Numbered from the stretch's first letter, positions 33,369-46,912 are shown. The stretch: 64,000 nucleotides of DNA from Oscheius dolichura (GCA_932521035.1 OW051494.1:792001-856000), one strand, 5' to 3'. Made by a program: numbers and translations. Notes: generated by a model from the letters alone, not told the origin.

Positions 33369-36300
33369 TTACAGTGACCCTCTTTGTTGGAAAGGAACTA
33401 TAGAAGTTAATTTGAAAGACTCACTGGGCGGCATTTCATTAAAGTGGGCCTTGAACCAGTTGAGTAGCTGATCGAAGGAGTTGAAGACCCTCTGCCGGAA
33501 CCGGATTCCTTCTGGGGTTACTGTAATTATTTTTTTGTTAATTAAAAATCGAATCTATACGCTTACCAGTCATGTATTCATGTAGCATAGCCCGATATTT
33601 TGGATGAGCAAAGGAGATTTGGAATTTGCCGGGGAATTTTGTCGACGCCGTTAGGACATACGGTATCCGGGACGGGTTCATTCGTCGCTCTTCTTTTAAC
33701 TTCTGCTCAATGTCTAGTCGATTTTCTGCGTAGATACTGTCCAGGTAATATTTGTAGAGGACAATATCGCGAGCAAAACTGGCCATCGGGGAAATGTAAC
33801 GGGCAATTATTTCATTCAGATCTTCGAAATCTTCACCGCTGAAAACAAAGGAACTGTAAGGGACCAAGCGGAAGTGATCATTTGACCCTGAGCAATCGAG
33901 TCCCAAGCGACTGAATCCATATGGGGCTTATTCTTTATCCAACTTTTCGTTTCGGGGTCATTTGTGCGTATTTTACGAATCATGTAGCGTTTTCCGCCTT
34001 TTCTCTCTCAAAAAGCTAGCTAGCTAACTCATTATAGGCTTAAAAAATTCGCCGTTTTCTCCTGATCACGATGATATATTTATTTTTGCATATGGATTTC
34101 GGAATCACGAGAAAACTGCATTTCTATCCCAAAGTTTTTTTTTCCGAATTTTTTTTCATTCTCCGGTGTACTTCAGGTCAGAATGTACCATTTCACGAAA
34201 AGAAATCAGAGAAAGAACGGATAATTATAAAAATATAGGGTGTTCAAATGGAGCACGGTTACTACGCGCGCAATTAGAAATTCTAGGTCCTGGGTTACGG
34301 TAATGGTAAAACGTACTTGATGATAAGTTTCCTTCCAAGCGAGAAGACATTTTCCTTTTCATTTTCCTGGATATCGACATTGGCATAGACTCCTTCCGCC
34401 ACTTTCCAAGTAGCCGTTAGGCGGTCCGCCGATTTAGACGACGGTCTGATGATACATTCACCCTACAAAAAGAATACGGTAATTATAGCTTATTCTCATT
34501 CTACAGTACCTGTTCCCCCTTTGACAGCCGTTGAATTGCGTCTTGGTAGGATATATTTTGGAAGGCATGATGCTGGATGACCCTCTTGATTACGGTAGTA
34601 TTTTCCGCCCTTCTTCTCTTTTCCATCAGGTCATTTTCCTTGTCCTGCTGCTCCGCGTCGATGTCCCAATATCTAAAATACAGATTACTGTATCCTTCCC
34701 TTTATTTTAAGCCCTACTTGGCTTTCTCACTGGCGTCTTCTCCCCGGAGGTCGGAAGTTCTACAAGAGAGCAGAATTGACATCCTCTCCAGGTCGACTTT
34801 CATCACCCGGCACCAGAGCATCCTGCCAATTTGGACTCGCTCCAGTGGATGTTTAAAGGAGGAAAAGTTGTCGCTGATCATCTTACTCGGGATAAATCCT
34901 TGGAAGCCGTTTTCCAGACGGACTTTTACACCAACTGGAATACCAAGACAGCCGCCAGTTCGGGAATCCTGAAACGATTTTAGGTTAAAATACCGTTTTA
35001 TGGTCAATTTTTTCAGAAGTTTACTGTCAAAACACTAGAAAGGACCAAGATCTACCCTCTAATTAGAGAAAAACAACCATTTTTTGGTAATTTTTCTCTT
35101 CTAGGGCTCCATACATGGGCAAATCCCCGGGAGTGCCCGATTTTAAGCGCGCCGCGTTATCTAACCAAAGTTTGTGGGACAATGGATTTTTTACTCGAGC
35201 ACTTGAAATATGGCTGGGTTCATTAGAATTGCCGTGACGTGCTCTACAAGAAGGTCTTTGAATTTTTGAATTTGACTGGGAAATGCCCGAGATACGGACA
35301 CAAACAGCCGGCACACCCGTCTACGCCCAAAAACGGGCGTCCCCGAAATTAATTTGTACTAAAAATGACCAACCTTGTTCCCAATATGGTCCCACATGTC
35401 TTGAAGACTGGATTTCTTCGTGTGGCAGAATTGGCAGACCCATTCATTTTCCAGGAGGTCCCTCTCTGGTGGATTCGTATTTTCCCGCTCAGCATCTGAC
35501 AGTCGCTTATGTTGCACACCGACGACCGTCGCCTGGACAAGTTTTCCTTCTTTTAGGGTCTCTTTCATGTCTCTGATGAGGATTTCGTGCAGATCCTGGA
35601 AAAGATTACTGTGTAAAGGTCTCGAGACGAAAAAAACGGGTTACTGTACTTTTAAAAACAAGGATTGTACCTGAACACTCATGGGCTCGAAAGGTTTCCT
35701 CCTGTCCTTGTATCTCTCGTGAAGTTCTTTCGCAATATCATACAGGGCGGCGCGTTTCTCTCCAAAGCCTTGGCGATTCAATTCCTCGGCGAAGGCATCC
35801 AAATCCAGATCTTTTAGCCTTTCCGGAGCGTTGAGGAGTTCTTCAATGGCTGATTGGGGATCCACACTGTCGTCCACCTCAAGGGCGTCGACTGCCATCT
35901 TCCTGGCCCATTCATAGGTCTCGGGGTGGACTCTTGACGCGTCGAGGACTTCGAAATATTCATCTGTACGGTCACTTATCTGGAAAATTCAAATTTAGCT
36001 CAAAAAATGGTTTACATTGTCAGGATGTAGTCCCAAAACGATCGCACCCCTAATTCGGGACGCAATCGCTTCAGGATCAGAATTTTTACTTCCAAAATTA
36101 CTGTAATAAAACCTACCCTTTGTTGTTCAATTTTGATGAAACCAGCGCAGTTCATGAAGACTTTTGGGCCCATTTTTGCATGGGTTACCAGAGCTGTCCT
36201 ACTGCCGAGGATATGGGTCGTTTGGCGGATCTCCTTCAGCAAATTGTACGCCTTCCTCGGGCCGAGACCAGCAATAAATTGGATCAGATTGGCGTGGTGG

Positions 36301-39300
36301 GGATTGTCGATACATCTGAAGAGGAAAAAAATAAGAATAACTACCGTAACCCGGTCTCAAAAGGTCCCCGATCCCCGAAACCGGCTCGGTGCTCGATTGT
36401 CCCATTCCCTGCACCCGTAAAATCTCGGCAGGAGGATCATCCTTATTCAAAACTGTTACAAAACTGTGTTGCCTTTATACCGTTGTCTTGCCGAGACTTT
36501 ACGGGGGCAGGGAATCGAAGTATCGAGGGCCGAGCCACTAACCCCCCTCAAAAAGGGTTTGGTCCCTACAGTAGGACTTTGGGATGTTTACTGCTAGAGG
36601 AAACCTGATATTTCTATTGATAAACCGACCTGTTCACATCGACTCCGACTTCACAGACGGCCTTCATCATCTCCTTTTCGAAGGCGTTGAAGAGTCTCTC
36701 CTTGTTGACTTCCTTCTGGAGGGGGTGGAACGGGATACAGAGGATGTCCTCTTCTGGATTCCAGAAACTCGAAATTTCAATCAGGGGGTCCACCATAAAG
36801 CGGGCGGCCGAAATGGCCATTCGAAGGATTGGTGGATAGTCGGGGAATTCCGTCTAAATTTGGATAAAAATCGGAAAAAGGGGAGACTTACAATAGCCTG
36901 TTTCGAATTCATGAAGACCTTGGCGGCATCGCACTCGATAAAGGCGACTTCAATATTTTGGGTAATTGTTTCTTGGCTAAGCATTTCGCCAATTGCCTGC
37001 TCCAGGTCCTTTTTCAGCCGGGTCGCTTCTAGACTTTCAGCACAGAGACCAATTATATGGGGCCTTTTGCGCTCAACCATCTTTTTGAAGAGATCCATAG
37101 TTTCTTTCTGAAAAATAGGGTATAAATTGAGGGGCAGTATCCTATGAAGAAAAAATCTTCCTCAGTAAAACGCGCGCCAACACTAACATTTTAAAAACAG
37201 GCTAAAATTAATGAAATGGCTTTAGAGACGGGTATAAAATCGTTTCAGGACCACCTAGAGATCCCTGGATGGTAGATACGGTAATCGCAGTAAACATGCT
37301 CCAGCTAACAATGTTTTATATCGTCATTTTCCGCTGTTTTCTCCACTTTCCTTTAATTTTTTTCGATAAATAGTGAATATACTTTGTGAACCAGACTTTT
37401 AAACGTAGAAATGTAAAAAGGCAGAAAAAAAACTGGCCAAAATGGACGTAAATTAACGTCTAGCGCGGGTTATAGTCTATTATCTCTGGAGCGCGTTTAC
37501 TCTTCGCGAGGTTTGACTAATTTCTATCCAAAATAATACGATAAAATCCTACCTTTTGCTGATTTTTGGGCTGATCCGCAAAGCGGCCATCTCTCTTGAG
37601 GAAGTGTACCATCCGCACGTAGTCTAACATCTGTCCGTCTTCATTGACAATAGCCCCAAAAGACGCCTCCATCATATCATCCGGGTAGGCAATGGCCATT
37701 ACTCGAATTTCTCCCTAAAAAACCATCCAAATTCTAAAAATAATGAAGGAAAGGCTTACCATTCGCGTGAATTCGAGGTCCTCTTCCTCGTGCATGTCCA
37801 TTGGTCTGAATCCCGTCGTCTCTATCCTCTTGGCCAGGGCTTCTCCACATTTTTCGGCTACACAATTCTTAGCCTCTTCTATGAGCTTCTTCTCCAATTC
37901 TTCTCTAAAATGGGGGATCAGCATCTCGTTGACGCATTTCTTCACAGCCAATTCTCGAATCTTGTTCCACTCTTCGACCAGGTCAGTATAGTCGTCCTAA
38001 AACGACAGTAATTAATGAATAGGATACCGTAACCCCCTCTTATTTGGCTACAGTACTCACCTTTTTATAAGGTCCATCCAGGAGAACCTCATCGGCCAGG
38101 GTCTCATTACTGTTTATTTCTTTCTCCGTATCACAATTGATCACTAATGTGATGAGTCCGGCTTCTTTCAACTTATAGAAGTAGAGGAATTCTTCATCTT
38201 GGAGCTCTTTTATCGGCATGTTCTTCACATATCTGGAATTTTATGGATAAACCTTCAAATAGCGGCTTTTGGAGGCTAAATGGGTTTGAAATGGCCGGCA
38301 AGGCTCGTTAAGCTTCTTTGGGTAATAACTCTCCAATAGAATCGAATTTTGGGGAGACTTTTATACCAATGGAAAGAGCAAAAAATTCTGAACAACTTAG
38401 CGCTGTTTTTTTTGAAATGAGATATTTTTAAGCTTAAAAGAAGCGAAATTATACCGCTAGGGCGGCAAACCAGCCCCGGTCCAGTAAGGCGCCTTTCCGG
38501 GGGAAGGGTGCCGTCTTTGCGCTTTTTCGGTGCAATAGGTCTAATCATTGGCATACTGTAATTGGTATACTGGGGCTATTGCACCGGAAAAGCGCAAAGG
38601 TGGCGCCCTTCCCCCGAGAATGTGCCTTACTAGCGCGGACCCGGTTTGGCGACTGTCTTTATGACTTTTAGGGCCAGAATATACCCAATATACCAATTAC
38701 AGAAATCAAAACTAGGCCTCTTTTTCAATCTCCGTTAAAATAAATTTATCAAAATGTAAAAAGCGTACCGTTTTTTATAGCAAGGATGAGAGTCGTCCAA
38801 CTGATTTCGGCCTATTTTCGTCGGTCTTACAGTCATTGTCGCTCGCCGGATGAATGCTCTCCGTACCTTTTCCCTTACCTGAAATTTTCCCATTTATATT
38901 TTTGCTAACAAGATTTCCTACCAAAGGTTGTCGGCTGAGCTCCTTGGCGACCATGAAGATCCCCGATTCGAGGACATTTTTTCTGTCTGGGAATGTGCTC
39001 GAGACGTATTCTTCCGTCACTTCGTCCACCGTCATCGGGTCCTGTTCCACTTCATGACGCTTCCAATCCAAATTTTCCCCAAATTGCCTGGCTGTCAGAC
39101 CGAACCGATTGGCAAATTCGCCAATTCCATTATCCAGGCAGAACTGAAAAGCCAAAATTTCAATAAAAGGGTTATAAAATGGCTTGCCTGATAGCGATCC
39201 GTCCGGGAACTGTACTTGAATTTTGTGCTGATGGTCGGGTCGCTGTCGCCTTTTCTGACCTTCTCCCATTCCAACATTCTACCAACATCGGGGCCATGGT

Positions 39301-42185
39301 ACAAGGAAAACTGGGAATAGTGGTCGGCTAGGGCTTCTTCTGTATCGACAGAATGCAATCTGCAAAAAACAAAATTCAGTTTAAAGTTCATTCTACCGTA
39401 TTTTTGGACTGGAAACCCCTTTATAACTACAGTAAGCCAATTAATCCCATTTTTTGGTTTTTTTTTAGATTTTTAGGGTTACAGTAATCCTAACATGGGA
39501 AAACTGTGGAAAATAAACGTAAAAACGGAAGAAATCAGGAAAAAAAAGGACTCGGATACTGCAGGTCGGGGTTTGGTGCTAGGGCGCGCTTACGGAGGTG
39601 CCTGGAGTGAATTTCCCCGGATTTCATATTTTAAAAGTTACCGTATCATCTTTTTTTTAGCCCTTTAAACTATTATTTAAAGTGGTATTTAAATAAAATC
39701 AGCCGCTAAAAGTCCGAGAATACGGTAAAGTAACCTACTCATGAATATCCATTTCCGAGACGACTTTCTCTTTTGCACTCTGTGTTTCCATTTGATATCT
39801 TTGCATCCGTTTCATCAGTTCCATAATTTTATACTTTCGATCCTGTACATGACACCATTTCTCGTCATATTCGTAGATCTTGTACAGCTCCCTGGCTGAC
39901 AGGCACAAGAGAGTCGTCTCCTTTCGATAGGCTAGGATAAATGTGACCTAAAGAATTTTATTAATATAATATATAACAGGGAAAAGATCCACCTCATAGC
40001 CGTCATTTCGAATATATCGAAGAGCTTCTCGAATGGCGACGTAGAGCGTCGATTGGGCTTCACTGTTCTGCGAAAATTCGTTCGAGGTAGCCAGCACGAT
40101 GTCTGCTAGTTTTGTTTTCTAAAAATAACAAAAATCTATTAGTCTTTGACTCAAAAATTGGAAAATTCCAAGGAAGACTGGAATAGGTCCTTATTTAGGC
40201 TCGGTACCCGATAGTCCGATCTCCTGCACCCGTAAAATCTCGGCAGGAAAAAGCTACAAAGCGGCCGCAGTTTTGTAACAGTTTTGAATAAAAATGACCC
40301 TCCTGCCGAGACTTTACGGGTGCAGAGACTACTGGGTACCGAGCCTAATTTTCTCTCAAAAAGCTTCCCAATCAGAAAATATCAACTGTTACTAACCTGT
40401 TTCGATATATTGTCATCGGTAAACGCGTACCGGACCATCCACTTCGTTTCAATTTCCAGTTCCGCCTCGTCCACCTCCCGTACTTCTGTCCTCCGCGTTT
40501 GGAACCGTTCCGGCTTATCCTCGTACATGATTTTCTTATCCGCTGCCGAGAAGAAGCCCCTTTCCAGCTCGACGGGATCCATTGTATCGTAGATTGTTCC
40601 CTTCTTCTCTTTTTTTCGTACTCTACGGATCTAAAATTACAGTAACCAAAAAAGTATAAAAAATTGTACCGGCTCGCCGTCGCCGTCCTCATCGAGGATG
40701 TCCTCGTCCTCCTCATCCAAGCCTTCTTCATCCTCGTCGTAGAAATCATTTAGATCGAATTCTTCCACTCCAAAAATGTCTCGAGCTTCATCTAGAGCTC
40801 TAAAAATGGATACAGTAACCCGCCAAATTCAAATTTGCCCACCCTTCCGGGAGATTCATATCCCTCTTGTGGTGGCGGCGCTTCTTCCTCTGTTCGCCGT
40901 CTCCCTCGTTCACAATGAAGTTATCTTCTGGAAAATAATACAGTATCCATAAAATGGCAAAATTCTTACCGCTGCCTTCTTCTTCCGAACCACTGAGATC
41001 ATGTTCTGGTGCATGTCTCCTGGAGGACGGCTCTTCATCGTCGTCTCCCTGGAAAAGGACAGATTTATCATGGATTGGTACTCTATAATTAAAACCGGAC
41101 TGGTAACCCATTTACAAGTGTCATTTACTCCAAGTGCCACATTGGGGCAAGTTGTGCTAGAACCGGATTGGGCCAGTCACGGGACGGGAGGTTCAATTTG
41201 TTGGGGTATTTTGGGATCTTTCCGACCTGGCAGATCCAGAGAACTTCACGCCCCCGTTTTTGGTAAAAACAAAAATGAGTTCAACGCTTGTGGAATAAGG
41301 GCAGATCGGAAATCAGTGAAGCAGAGGATCCAACCATTTGTCAATTCGGCTTGATTTTGAACTCCAAAGGTAGAACTATTGAGGGGGATTTGAGGGCCAG
41401 TGAGGAAAGGTTAGATTTTTTATTGGAGGCACGGTACGGGATGTTTAGGTCTAGCTATGATCTCCCCCCATTTGTTGAAACAAATTGGTAAAAAATTAAG
41501 AGAAATATAAGGGAAGGTACTCACGCCTCCGAAGAGTTTCCTCTGAATGGCCGTCCGGTCGTCTTCTTCTTCGTCCGAGTCGAAGGTCTGCACGATCCGC
41601 TTGCTTTTCCCCACAGCGTCGAGATTCTCTTCAATGAGGTCCAAGTCATCCTCGTCGAGCTCATCCAGCTCGTGATTTGATTTCTCTGACTTGACATCAG
41701 AGTCTCGGTCCTGAAAAGAAGGTTACTCCGGTATGTTTTAACTAAAAACTGTTTTTATATATCAAAAAGCACATTTTCAATCCAAATTTCGATATTATCT
41801 AGTGTTTCGCACATTCAGAAGGTAATTTTCGATCAAATATATCTTTAAAAACCTAATTTTTTCGTTATTTTCTATTAAAATGAACTCTAGAAAGCCGTAC
41901 CTCTTCCTCTTCCTCTTCATCAGCTATAAATCCTTTCATTTCTTCGGCCGCCTTGGCCTCGTCATCGTCGTCGTCGTCCTCTTCATCACTAAATCCAAGA
42001 AATTTCATAAAATATAAAAAAATAAAGGCCTACCTGCTGTCAATTTGTCTCTTCTTCTTCTTGCCCTTTTCATTTTTCTTTTCTAATTTTCTCTTTTTCA
42101 GTCGTGGTCCCTCGTCAGCTGTCGATGTGTCTGATGATCCTTCTCCTTCTGATTCTACCGCTTGATGGTCCAAAAAATCGGCCAT
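33369..42185 (-). CDS. emb-5: transcription elongation factor SPT6
   Basis: Twenty-five exons, all phase-consistent, from the ATG at 42183-42185 to the TAA at 33369-33371. The product is 1505 residues, close to the C. elegans protein (about 1520). Order: acidic amino end (residues 1-240, with [19 protein letters not shown]); the helical core, with [19 protein letters not shown] and later [17 protein letters not shown] and RYVKNMP; a YqgF/RuvC-like fold (about 735-900); a helix-hairpin-helix segment ([27 protein letters not shown]); an S1 RNA-binding domain split by a CQFC...H zinc-like insert (about 1105-1260); and tandem SH2 domains (about 1316-1505, [15 protein letters not shown]). SPT6 is the histone H3-H4 chaperone that travels with phosphorylated RNA polymerase II in the nucleus. 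Intron 10 (39144-39187) is a GC-AG intron. Introns 7, 12, 17 and 23 carry foldback or transposon fragments. Little tail follows the SH2 domains. Confidence 0.96.
34042..34125 (-). mobile_element. Kolobok right-end fragment in an emb-5 intron
   Basis: AAAAAATTCGCCGTTTTCTCC, CTGATCACGATGATATAT and TTTTTGCATATGGAT (each a partial match) correspond to the reverse complement of 14555-14640 in the complete element. Neither terminus is intact. Confidence 0.65.
36383..36537 (-). mobile_element. hairpin element, family B, copy 6, in emb-5 intron 17
   Basis: GGCTCGGTGCTCGATTGTCC faces GAAGTATCGAGGGCCGAGCC; inner arms CTGCACCCGTAAAATCTCGG and CCGAGACTTTACGGGGGCAG. The constant segment is on the minus strand. 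Confidence 0.8.
38460..38655. mobile_element. palindromic foldback element, family A, copy 2, in emb-5 intron 12
   Basis: GGCAAACCAGCCCCGGTCCA at the left and CGCGGACCCGGTTTGGC at the right; CTTTGCGCTTTTTCGGTGCA faces TGCACCGGAAAAGCGCAAAG. The centre GCATACTGTAATTGGTATAC matches the other copies. Confidence 0.8.
40196..40348 (+). mobile_element. hairpin element, family B, copy 7, in emb-5 intron 7
   Basis: Outer arms TAGGCTCGGTACCCGATAGT and ACTACTGGGTACCGAGCCTA; inner arms CTGCACCCGTAAAATCTCGG and CCGAGACTTTACGGGTGCAG; constant segment TTTTGTAACAGTTTTGAATA. This copy shows the full extent of the family. Confidence 0.85.
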
Positions 42186-43309
42186 CTATCTGAAATTAGC
42201 CCTTTTTGACTAATTTTTCTTCAAAATACAGGAAAATAGGAAGCAAATGGCGTAAAGAATAGTTTTACAAGCTTTTAAAAATTCCAAATAGCAGTTTTTT
42301 ACTCGAAAATCCGAAATTAAACCGTCGTGTTGGAGACGAAGGTAAAAAGGAGCGCTCTCTATGTAAACAACACACGGATCTTTGAGAAAACTACAAAAAA
42401 ACTGAATTTCTCCCAGAATAACAAGGAAATATCTCTTAGATAACAGCAAATATAGTCAAAAAATCAATAAAAAGCGTCTGGAAATATGGAAAAGCGAAGA
42501 AGAAAGGGAGAAGATTGAGAGAAGCGGAAAACTGTCCACATGCTTGCTTGTTTTTTCGCTTTGGAGCAGTTTCGTCGCTTTAAAATCGATTAAATACTAA
42601 TAGATAGGTGGAGGATATAATAGATTAAAGATAAAAGTAGAAAAATTAAAAGGAATATGGAAAGAAATACAGATTTAATGTATTTTGGTCCCATTTTGAC
42701 CATTCTTGCCCCCAAAAAAGCGTAAACCCCATGAAATTTCTAGATTTTTTGATAGAAACAGGGTTAATTCACAATAAAATGAGAACATAATAAAGTAACA
42801 AACCGTAAAAACAGAAAAAAGTGGAAGAAATATGGAAGATATTTAATTTCTCGGCATCTGGGTGAATTTTGGTCATTTTCAGCTGAAAAAGGCGGTAAAT
42901 TTGTTTAATTTCCAGATTTTTCGATAGAAACAGGGTTAATTCACAATAAAATGACAAAATAAGTAAGTAAAAAAACTTAAAAAAAGAAAAAATTGGAAGA
43001 AATATGGAAGATCTTCAAATTTGGGGCAGTTTGGTCAATTTTGGTGATTTTTAGGCCAAAAAAGCGCAAAAATCGGACGATTTCTAGATTTTTCGCTAGG
43101 AAATGGTTGGTAGGCAATCAATAGAGGGAGCTAGGCAGGGAGACTACAGCACAGGAGAAGGAAAGGGGCAAAAATGAGAAGAAGAAGACGGACGTCTCTC
43201 TCTCTCTTCTCCCCCTAGTGCTGGTGGTGGTCAGAGCGCAGAGAAGCCAGGACTGGCAAATAGCCAGCCCCGTCCCCCCTCTCTCAGGGGGGTTAGGGAG
43301 CGAGAGGAG

Positions 43310-43321
43310 CCCCCCCCCCCC
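43310..43321. repeat. 12-C homopolymer in a GC-rich block
   Basis: An uninterrupted run of 12 C in the GC-rich 43200-43760 block. A similar 13-C run is at 59511-59523. Confidence 0.8.
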
Positions 43322-44273
43322 GTCGCCGCTCTCTCCCGCAGAGGGGGGAAATGGCGGGCGAGAGAGAGAGCAGAGAGAGGGCGGCGGTCGAGCGAGACAC
43401 ACTCTCCGGGGGCCCCCCGCTCTGAGTGTGCAGCAGTGCAGTGCAGTGTGTGTATGTGTGCATCTAGTGACTGAGCCCCCCCTCGGAACTCTCTTCTCCC
43501 TTTGGGGGGGCAGCTTCTTTCTCCTGCCTCTAGTCTTTATCCTACCCCTAGAAGGGTTCTTCACCCCCCTGTGGCTAAATTTAGGTGAATTATTCCTCGC
43601 CTCCGTGAATATTGGATTCTTTTCTCCCGGGTCTCCCACCCCGTTCTCTCCCTGGCGGGCCCCCGTCTTCTCCTCCCCGGGGGGAAGGGTTATCTTCTCT
43701 TCTTCTTCCCTTTTTCTTGGCAGTCCCCATCTCGTCAACTTCTCTCCGGCCGCCCCTCGCCATCCCCGCGAATTAAGCCTATTTTCTCAATGGAATCCTT
43801 GATTATTTTGAAGGAAGCGGTCATTTTTCATCCACATTCACCGAGTTTTGAAGCTTCTCTAGAGACAAGACTCCATCCCTTCCCTATAACGGCTAATACT
43901 CCCCCTTTTAAACTATGGCTATGGCAATGATTGGCGGCTTTTTTATAGCCCCCGACGAGGCTGAATTTCCACCACCATCATCAGCGCCATATAGCCATAG
44001 TTTTTTTTTGGACGAAATGTGCGACTTTTCTCACGGTCAGCTATAGTTTTAGTCTCTCTTCCCCGGGAAGAGGGGGAGAGGAGATTCTTTTTATGATTCC
44101 CAACGTTTATCACTTCTTAGAAGGAATTTTGAGATGGAAAACTGAAGAATACTGTATTCTTGACGTAAAATAAGGAAAAAATTGTGAAATTTTCCAATTT
44201 TTCTGAAATTTGAAGCTTATTCTCCAGCCTTTCGGTTCTCCAGATCATTTTGGAGCAGTTAGGGTGATTTTTC

Positions 44274-44420
44274 GAGGCTCGGTCCTCGATAGTCCGATCC
44301 CCTGCACCCGTAAAGTCTCGGTGAGGCAAGGGTATAAAGGCATCACAGTTTTGTAACAGTTTTGAAAGACTGCCGAGATTTTACGGGTGCAGGGATCGGA
44401 TTATCGGGTACCGAGCTTTT
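44274..44420 (+). mobile_element. hairpin element, family B, copy 8
   Basis: GGCTCGGTCCTCGATAGTCC faces GGATTATCGGGTACCGAGC; inner arms CTGCACCCGTAAAGTCTCGG and CCGAGATTTTACGGGTGCAG. The constant segment is shortened (missing the AATAAAGATGATCC part). Confidence 0.8.
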
Positions 44421-45344
44421 TTTTCGAGTTTTCCACACTTTTTGCCAAGCTTTTCGAAGAATTTTACCGTTAAAAAAGGGTAAGATACTGTAAAATCCTT
44501 TTAAAACCGTCTGGTATTCAGTTTTTACTATTTTCTCGACGCGCCACAGCTCTGTGGTACTGTGGCGCGCGTCATTTTCATTTTTCACGGCTAAATCCAA
44601 AAAAATGCGGGTAAGTTGCTGTAAAACTACATTGGAATTACGCTTATTAGGGAGAATCCAAGACGAGGAAGAGAAGCAGTCCAAAATAATCCAAAAATTT
44701 GCTTTTTTCCCCCGAGAAAATCCCATTTTTCGTTGTCTAATTGCCCGGCTCCCCTTTCCCTTATTTTCTCCTCTTTCTAGCCCTTCTCCCCCTTCAAAAT
44801 TAGCCGGAAGGTGTCCGTTTTCCTCCACCGCCTCCTTCCCCTTCCCGTCGTCCTCTTCTCCTCCCTCCCTCTCTTTGCATTTCAATATCATTTCCCTTCC
44901 CGACCTTCAATTCCTCCTCCTCTTCCCCTGCCCACCCGCCCCTGTATAACGACAATAGGTCTCGCTTATGAGGCTCTTCAGAGAGGGGGGAATTGCTTTT
45001 CCCTTTCTCCGCCTCCAATTTTAGAAATTTTCATTTTTAGTAGCCGAGAGAAGGATAATTAACAGGGTACGGTAGCTATTAGTCATGATAACGGCGAGCT
45101 TAAACTACAGTATCCAATTCTAGGGACTGTATTCTTGGGCAAACGGCTAGATTACGACCTCTTGGTCCGACAAATCCATTCAATTTGTTCTTTTCCGTAC
45201 ACTAGTTCCGCTGCCATCATCAACCCCGCTGGGACATTAATCTTTTACAACATCTGCCCTTTTCTAATGAATATTTCCTTTAAAAGGAACTAAACATTCA
45301 TAGACGCACATTTCTAAAGAGAATTTGAGGTTCTGGACAGGGCT

Positions 45345-45695
45345 GTCTAACTGTGGCGCCGGAAAAGCCACAGTTGGACAAAGTTTTTGTTAGATTTTTA
45401 CAGTAATTCGTAAATATGGAAGACAACAGCAGCCATAAAAATTTACAATTGCATCAGAAAAATGAGTTTCCGTCGAATGTTTCGCTGTCTAACTGTGGCA
45501 TTAGCAGAAACCGGGATAACTCGTCAAAATACCACAGTAAGATGTCTTTTTCTATATATTTTGCAGTGAACCTATATTAAATTAAACCTCTGAATAATTT
45601 AAACACCAATTCCCTGCTAAAAAATGGTTTAAAGCCCGCGCTGTCTAACTGTGGCCCGTCAAACCCCCGCCGTTCCCACAGTTAGACAGACTTTT
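45345..45695. repeat. hairpin pairs of the GCCACAGTTAGACAGC motif
   Basis: GCTGTCTAACTGTGGC and GCCACAGTTGGACA pair at 45345-45380. A single copy lies at 45481. GCTGTCTAACTGTGGC pairs with CCACAGTTAGACAG at 45639-45690. Each pair folds into a short hairpin. Confidence 0.75.
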
Positions 45696-46620
45696 CTCTG
45701 GATAACGGCTTCCAAGCCTATTTTTGATAATTTAATCTAATTTTTCATCAACTTTATCCCTTTTCCCAGTTTAGAAATAGCGAGAAGAAGCCCTAAAGTG
45801 AGTTCTCTGGTCGGCTTGTCCTCCTCCGAATCCATCAAAAGTGAAAAATTCCTTCCTGCCTCGCTTTGAAAGAAACGAGCGAGAACAGTTGCCCGGCCGT
45901 CCTTCCAATCACAACCCTCCAATATCTTTCTCTCCATCATTTCTTCTTAAAGTTTTGATTAAAATTAAAGGACTAAATATAAAAATAAGGCTAAAAACCG
46001 GCCGGCCCCTGCCCTCCTCGCCCTATCGTAGTAATTAGGGACTTTTCCCCCAGGGCAATGCATTTCGGCTCATCCGATTAGAAAAATTCCTCTCTCTCTC
46101 GGCGTTGTCGGCCGATTCTTTCTATTTTTTCCTATTAATAGCTAAACAATTCTGCCTTCCGTTTAGCCAGGAGAGAGAGAAAAGGAGAAATAAATAAAGA
46201 CAGCCGCGTGGGGCATAAATGTCACGAACACAGACCCATTCCATTTAATCCTTATGAGGGGATGGGAGGCAGAAATAGACGGGCGGGCACGAGATTCTAG
46301 ATGACAACATTATGCCATTTTGTGTTGCTAAGAATACGGAACAGCCAGGTGATTACAGTAACCCCGATTTTAGTGGCTTGATTAGTTGGGAACGCTATAT
46401 AAGGGACCCTCGGCCAGTATCTCTGCAGTCTGTTTTCTTGCTTCTGATTTTACTAGAATTACTGTATCCCTTATAATTTTTTCACCACAACTTTTTCCAA
46501 ATTGTGTTCTCTACTCGTTAATTAACACAGCTCGCCGGCCTGACCAAAAGCGCGCCACGACGTGATTTACGTAATTGGCGCGCTACAGTAATTAAAATTA
46601 TTTCTCATAGTAAACTATCT

Positions 46621-46912
46621 CATCTGGGTGCATCTAGTTCTCTTTAGTGGTACATCCGATTTGATTTCTGTTTTCTGCAATCGATTCAGCACATAAGATT
46701 GTCTTTTAATAGAGCTTGCCACCTAGGTCTGATAACTGTATGTAACAAAAATATCGAAAATGCCACTAAATTTGATGCCATTTATTCATTTTTCATTGTT
46801 AGAAGTCCAAACATTGTATTAAAAGACAATTTGATGTGCCCTAACGATTGCAAAAAACAGAAATGAAATCGGATGTACAACTAAAGAGAACTAGATGCAC
46901 TCAGAATAGATG
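46621..46912. mobile_element. 292-bp palindromic element, family E
   Basis: The left end CATCTGGGTGCATCTAGTTC and GTACATCCGATTTGATTTCT are mirrored on the right by AGAAATGAAATCGGATGTAC and GAACTAGATGCACTCAGAATAGATG (first 20 shown by GAACTAGATGCACTC). Pairing continues inward (TTGTCTTTTAATA with TATTAAAAGACAA), so almost the whole element folds on itself. Only one copy is seen here and no target duplication is evident. Confidence 0.8.

Noticed and set aside
43118..43802. Long open frames on both strands (about 206 and 194 codons)
   Set aside because: They overlap almost completely and exist because the block is GC-rich with few stop triplets. Composition is Pro/Gly/Ser/Arg-rich with no domain or splice partners.
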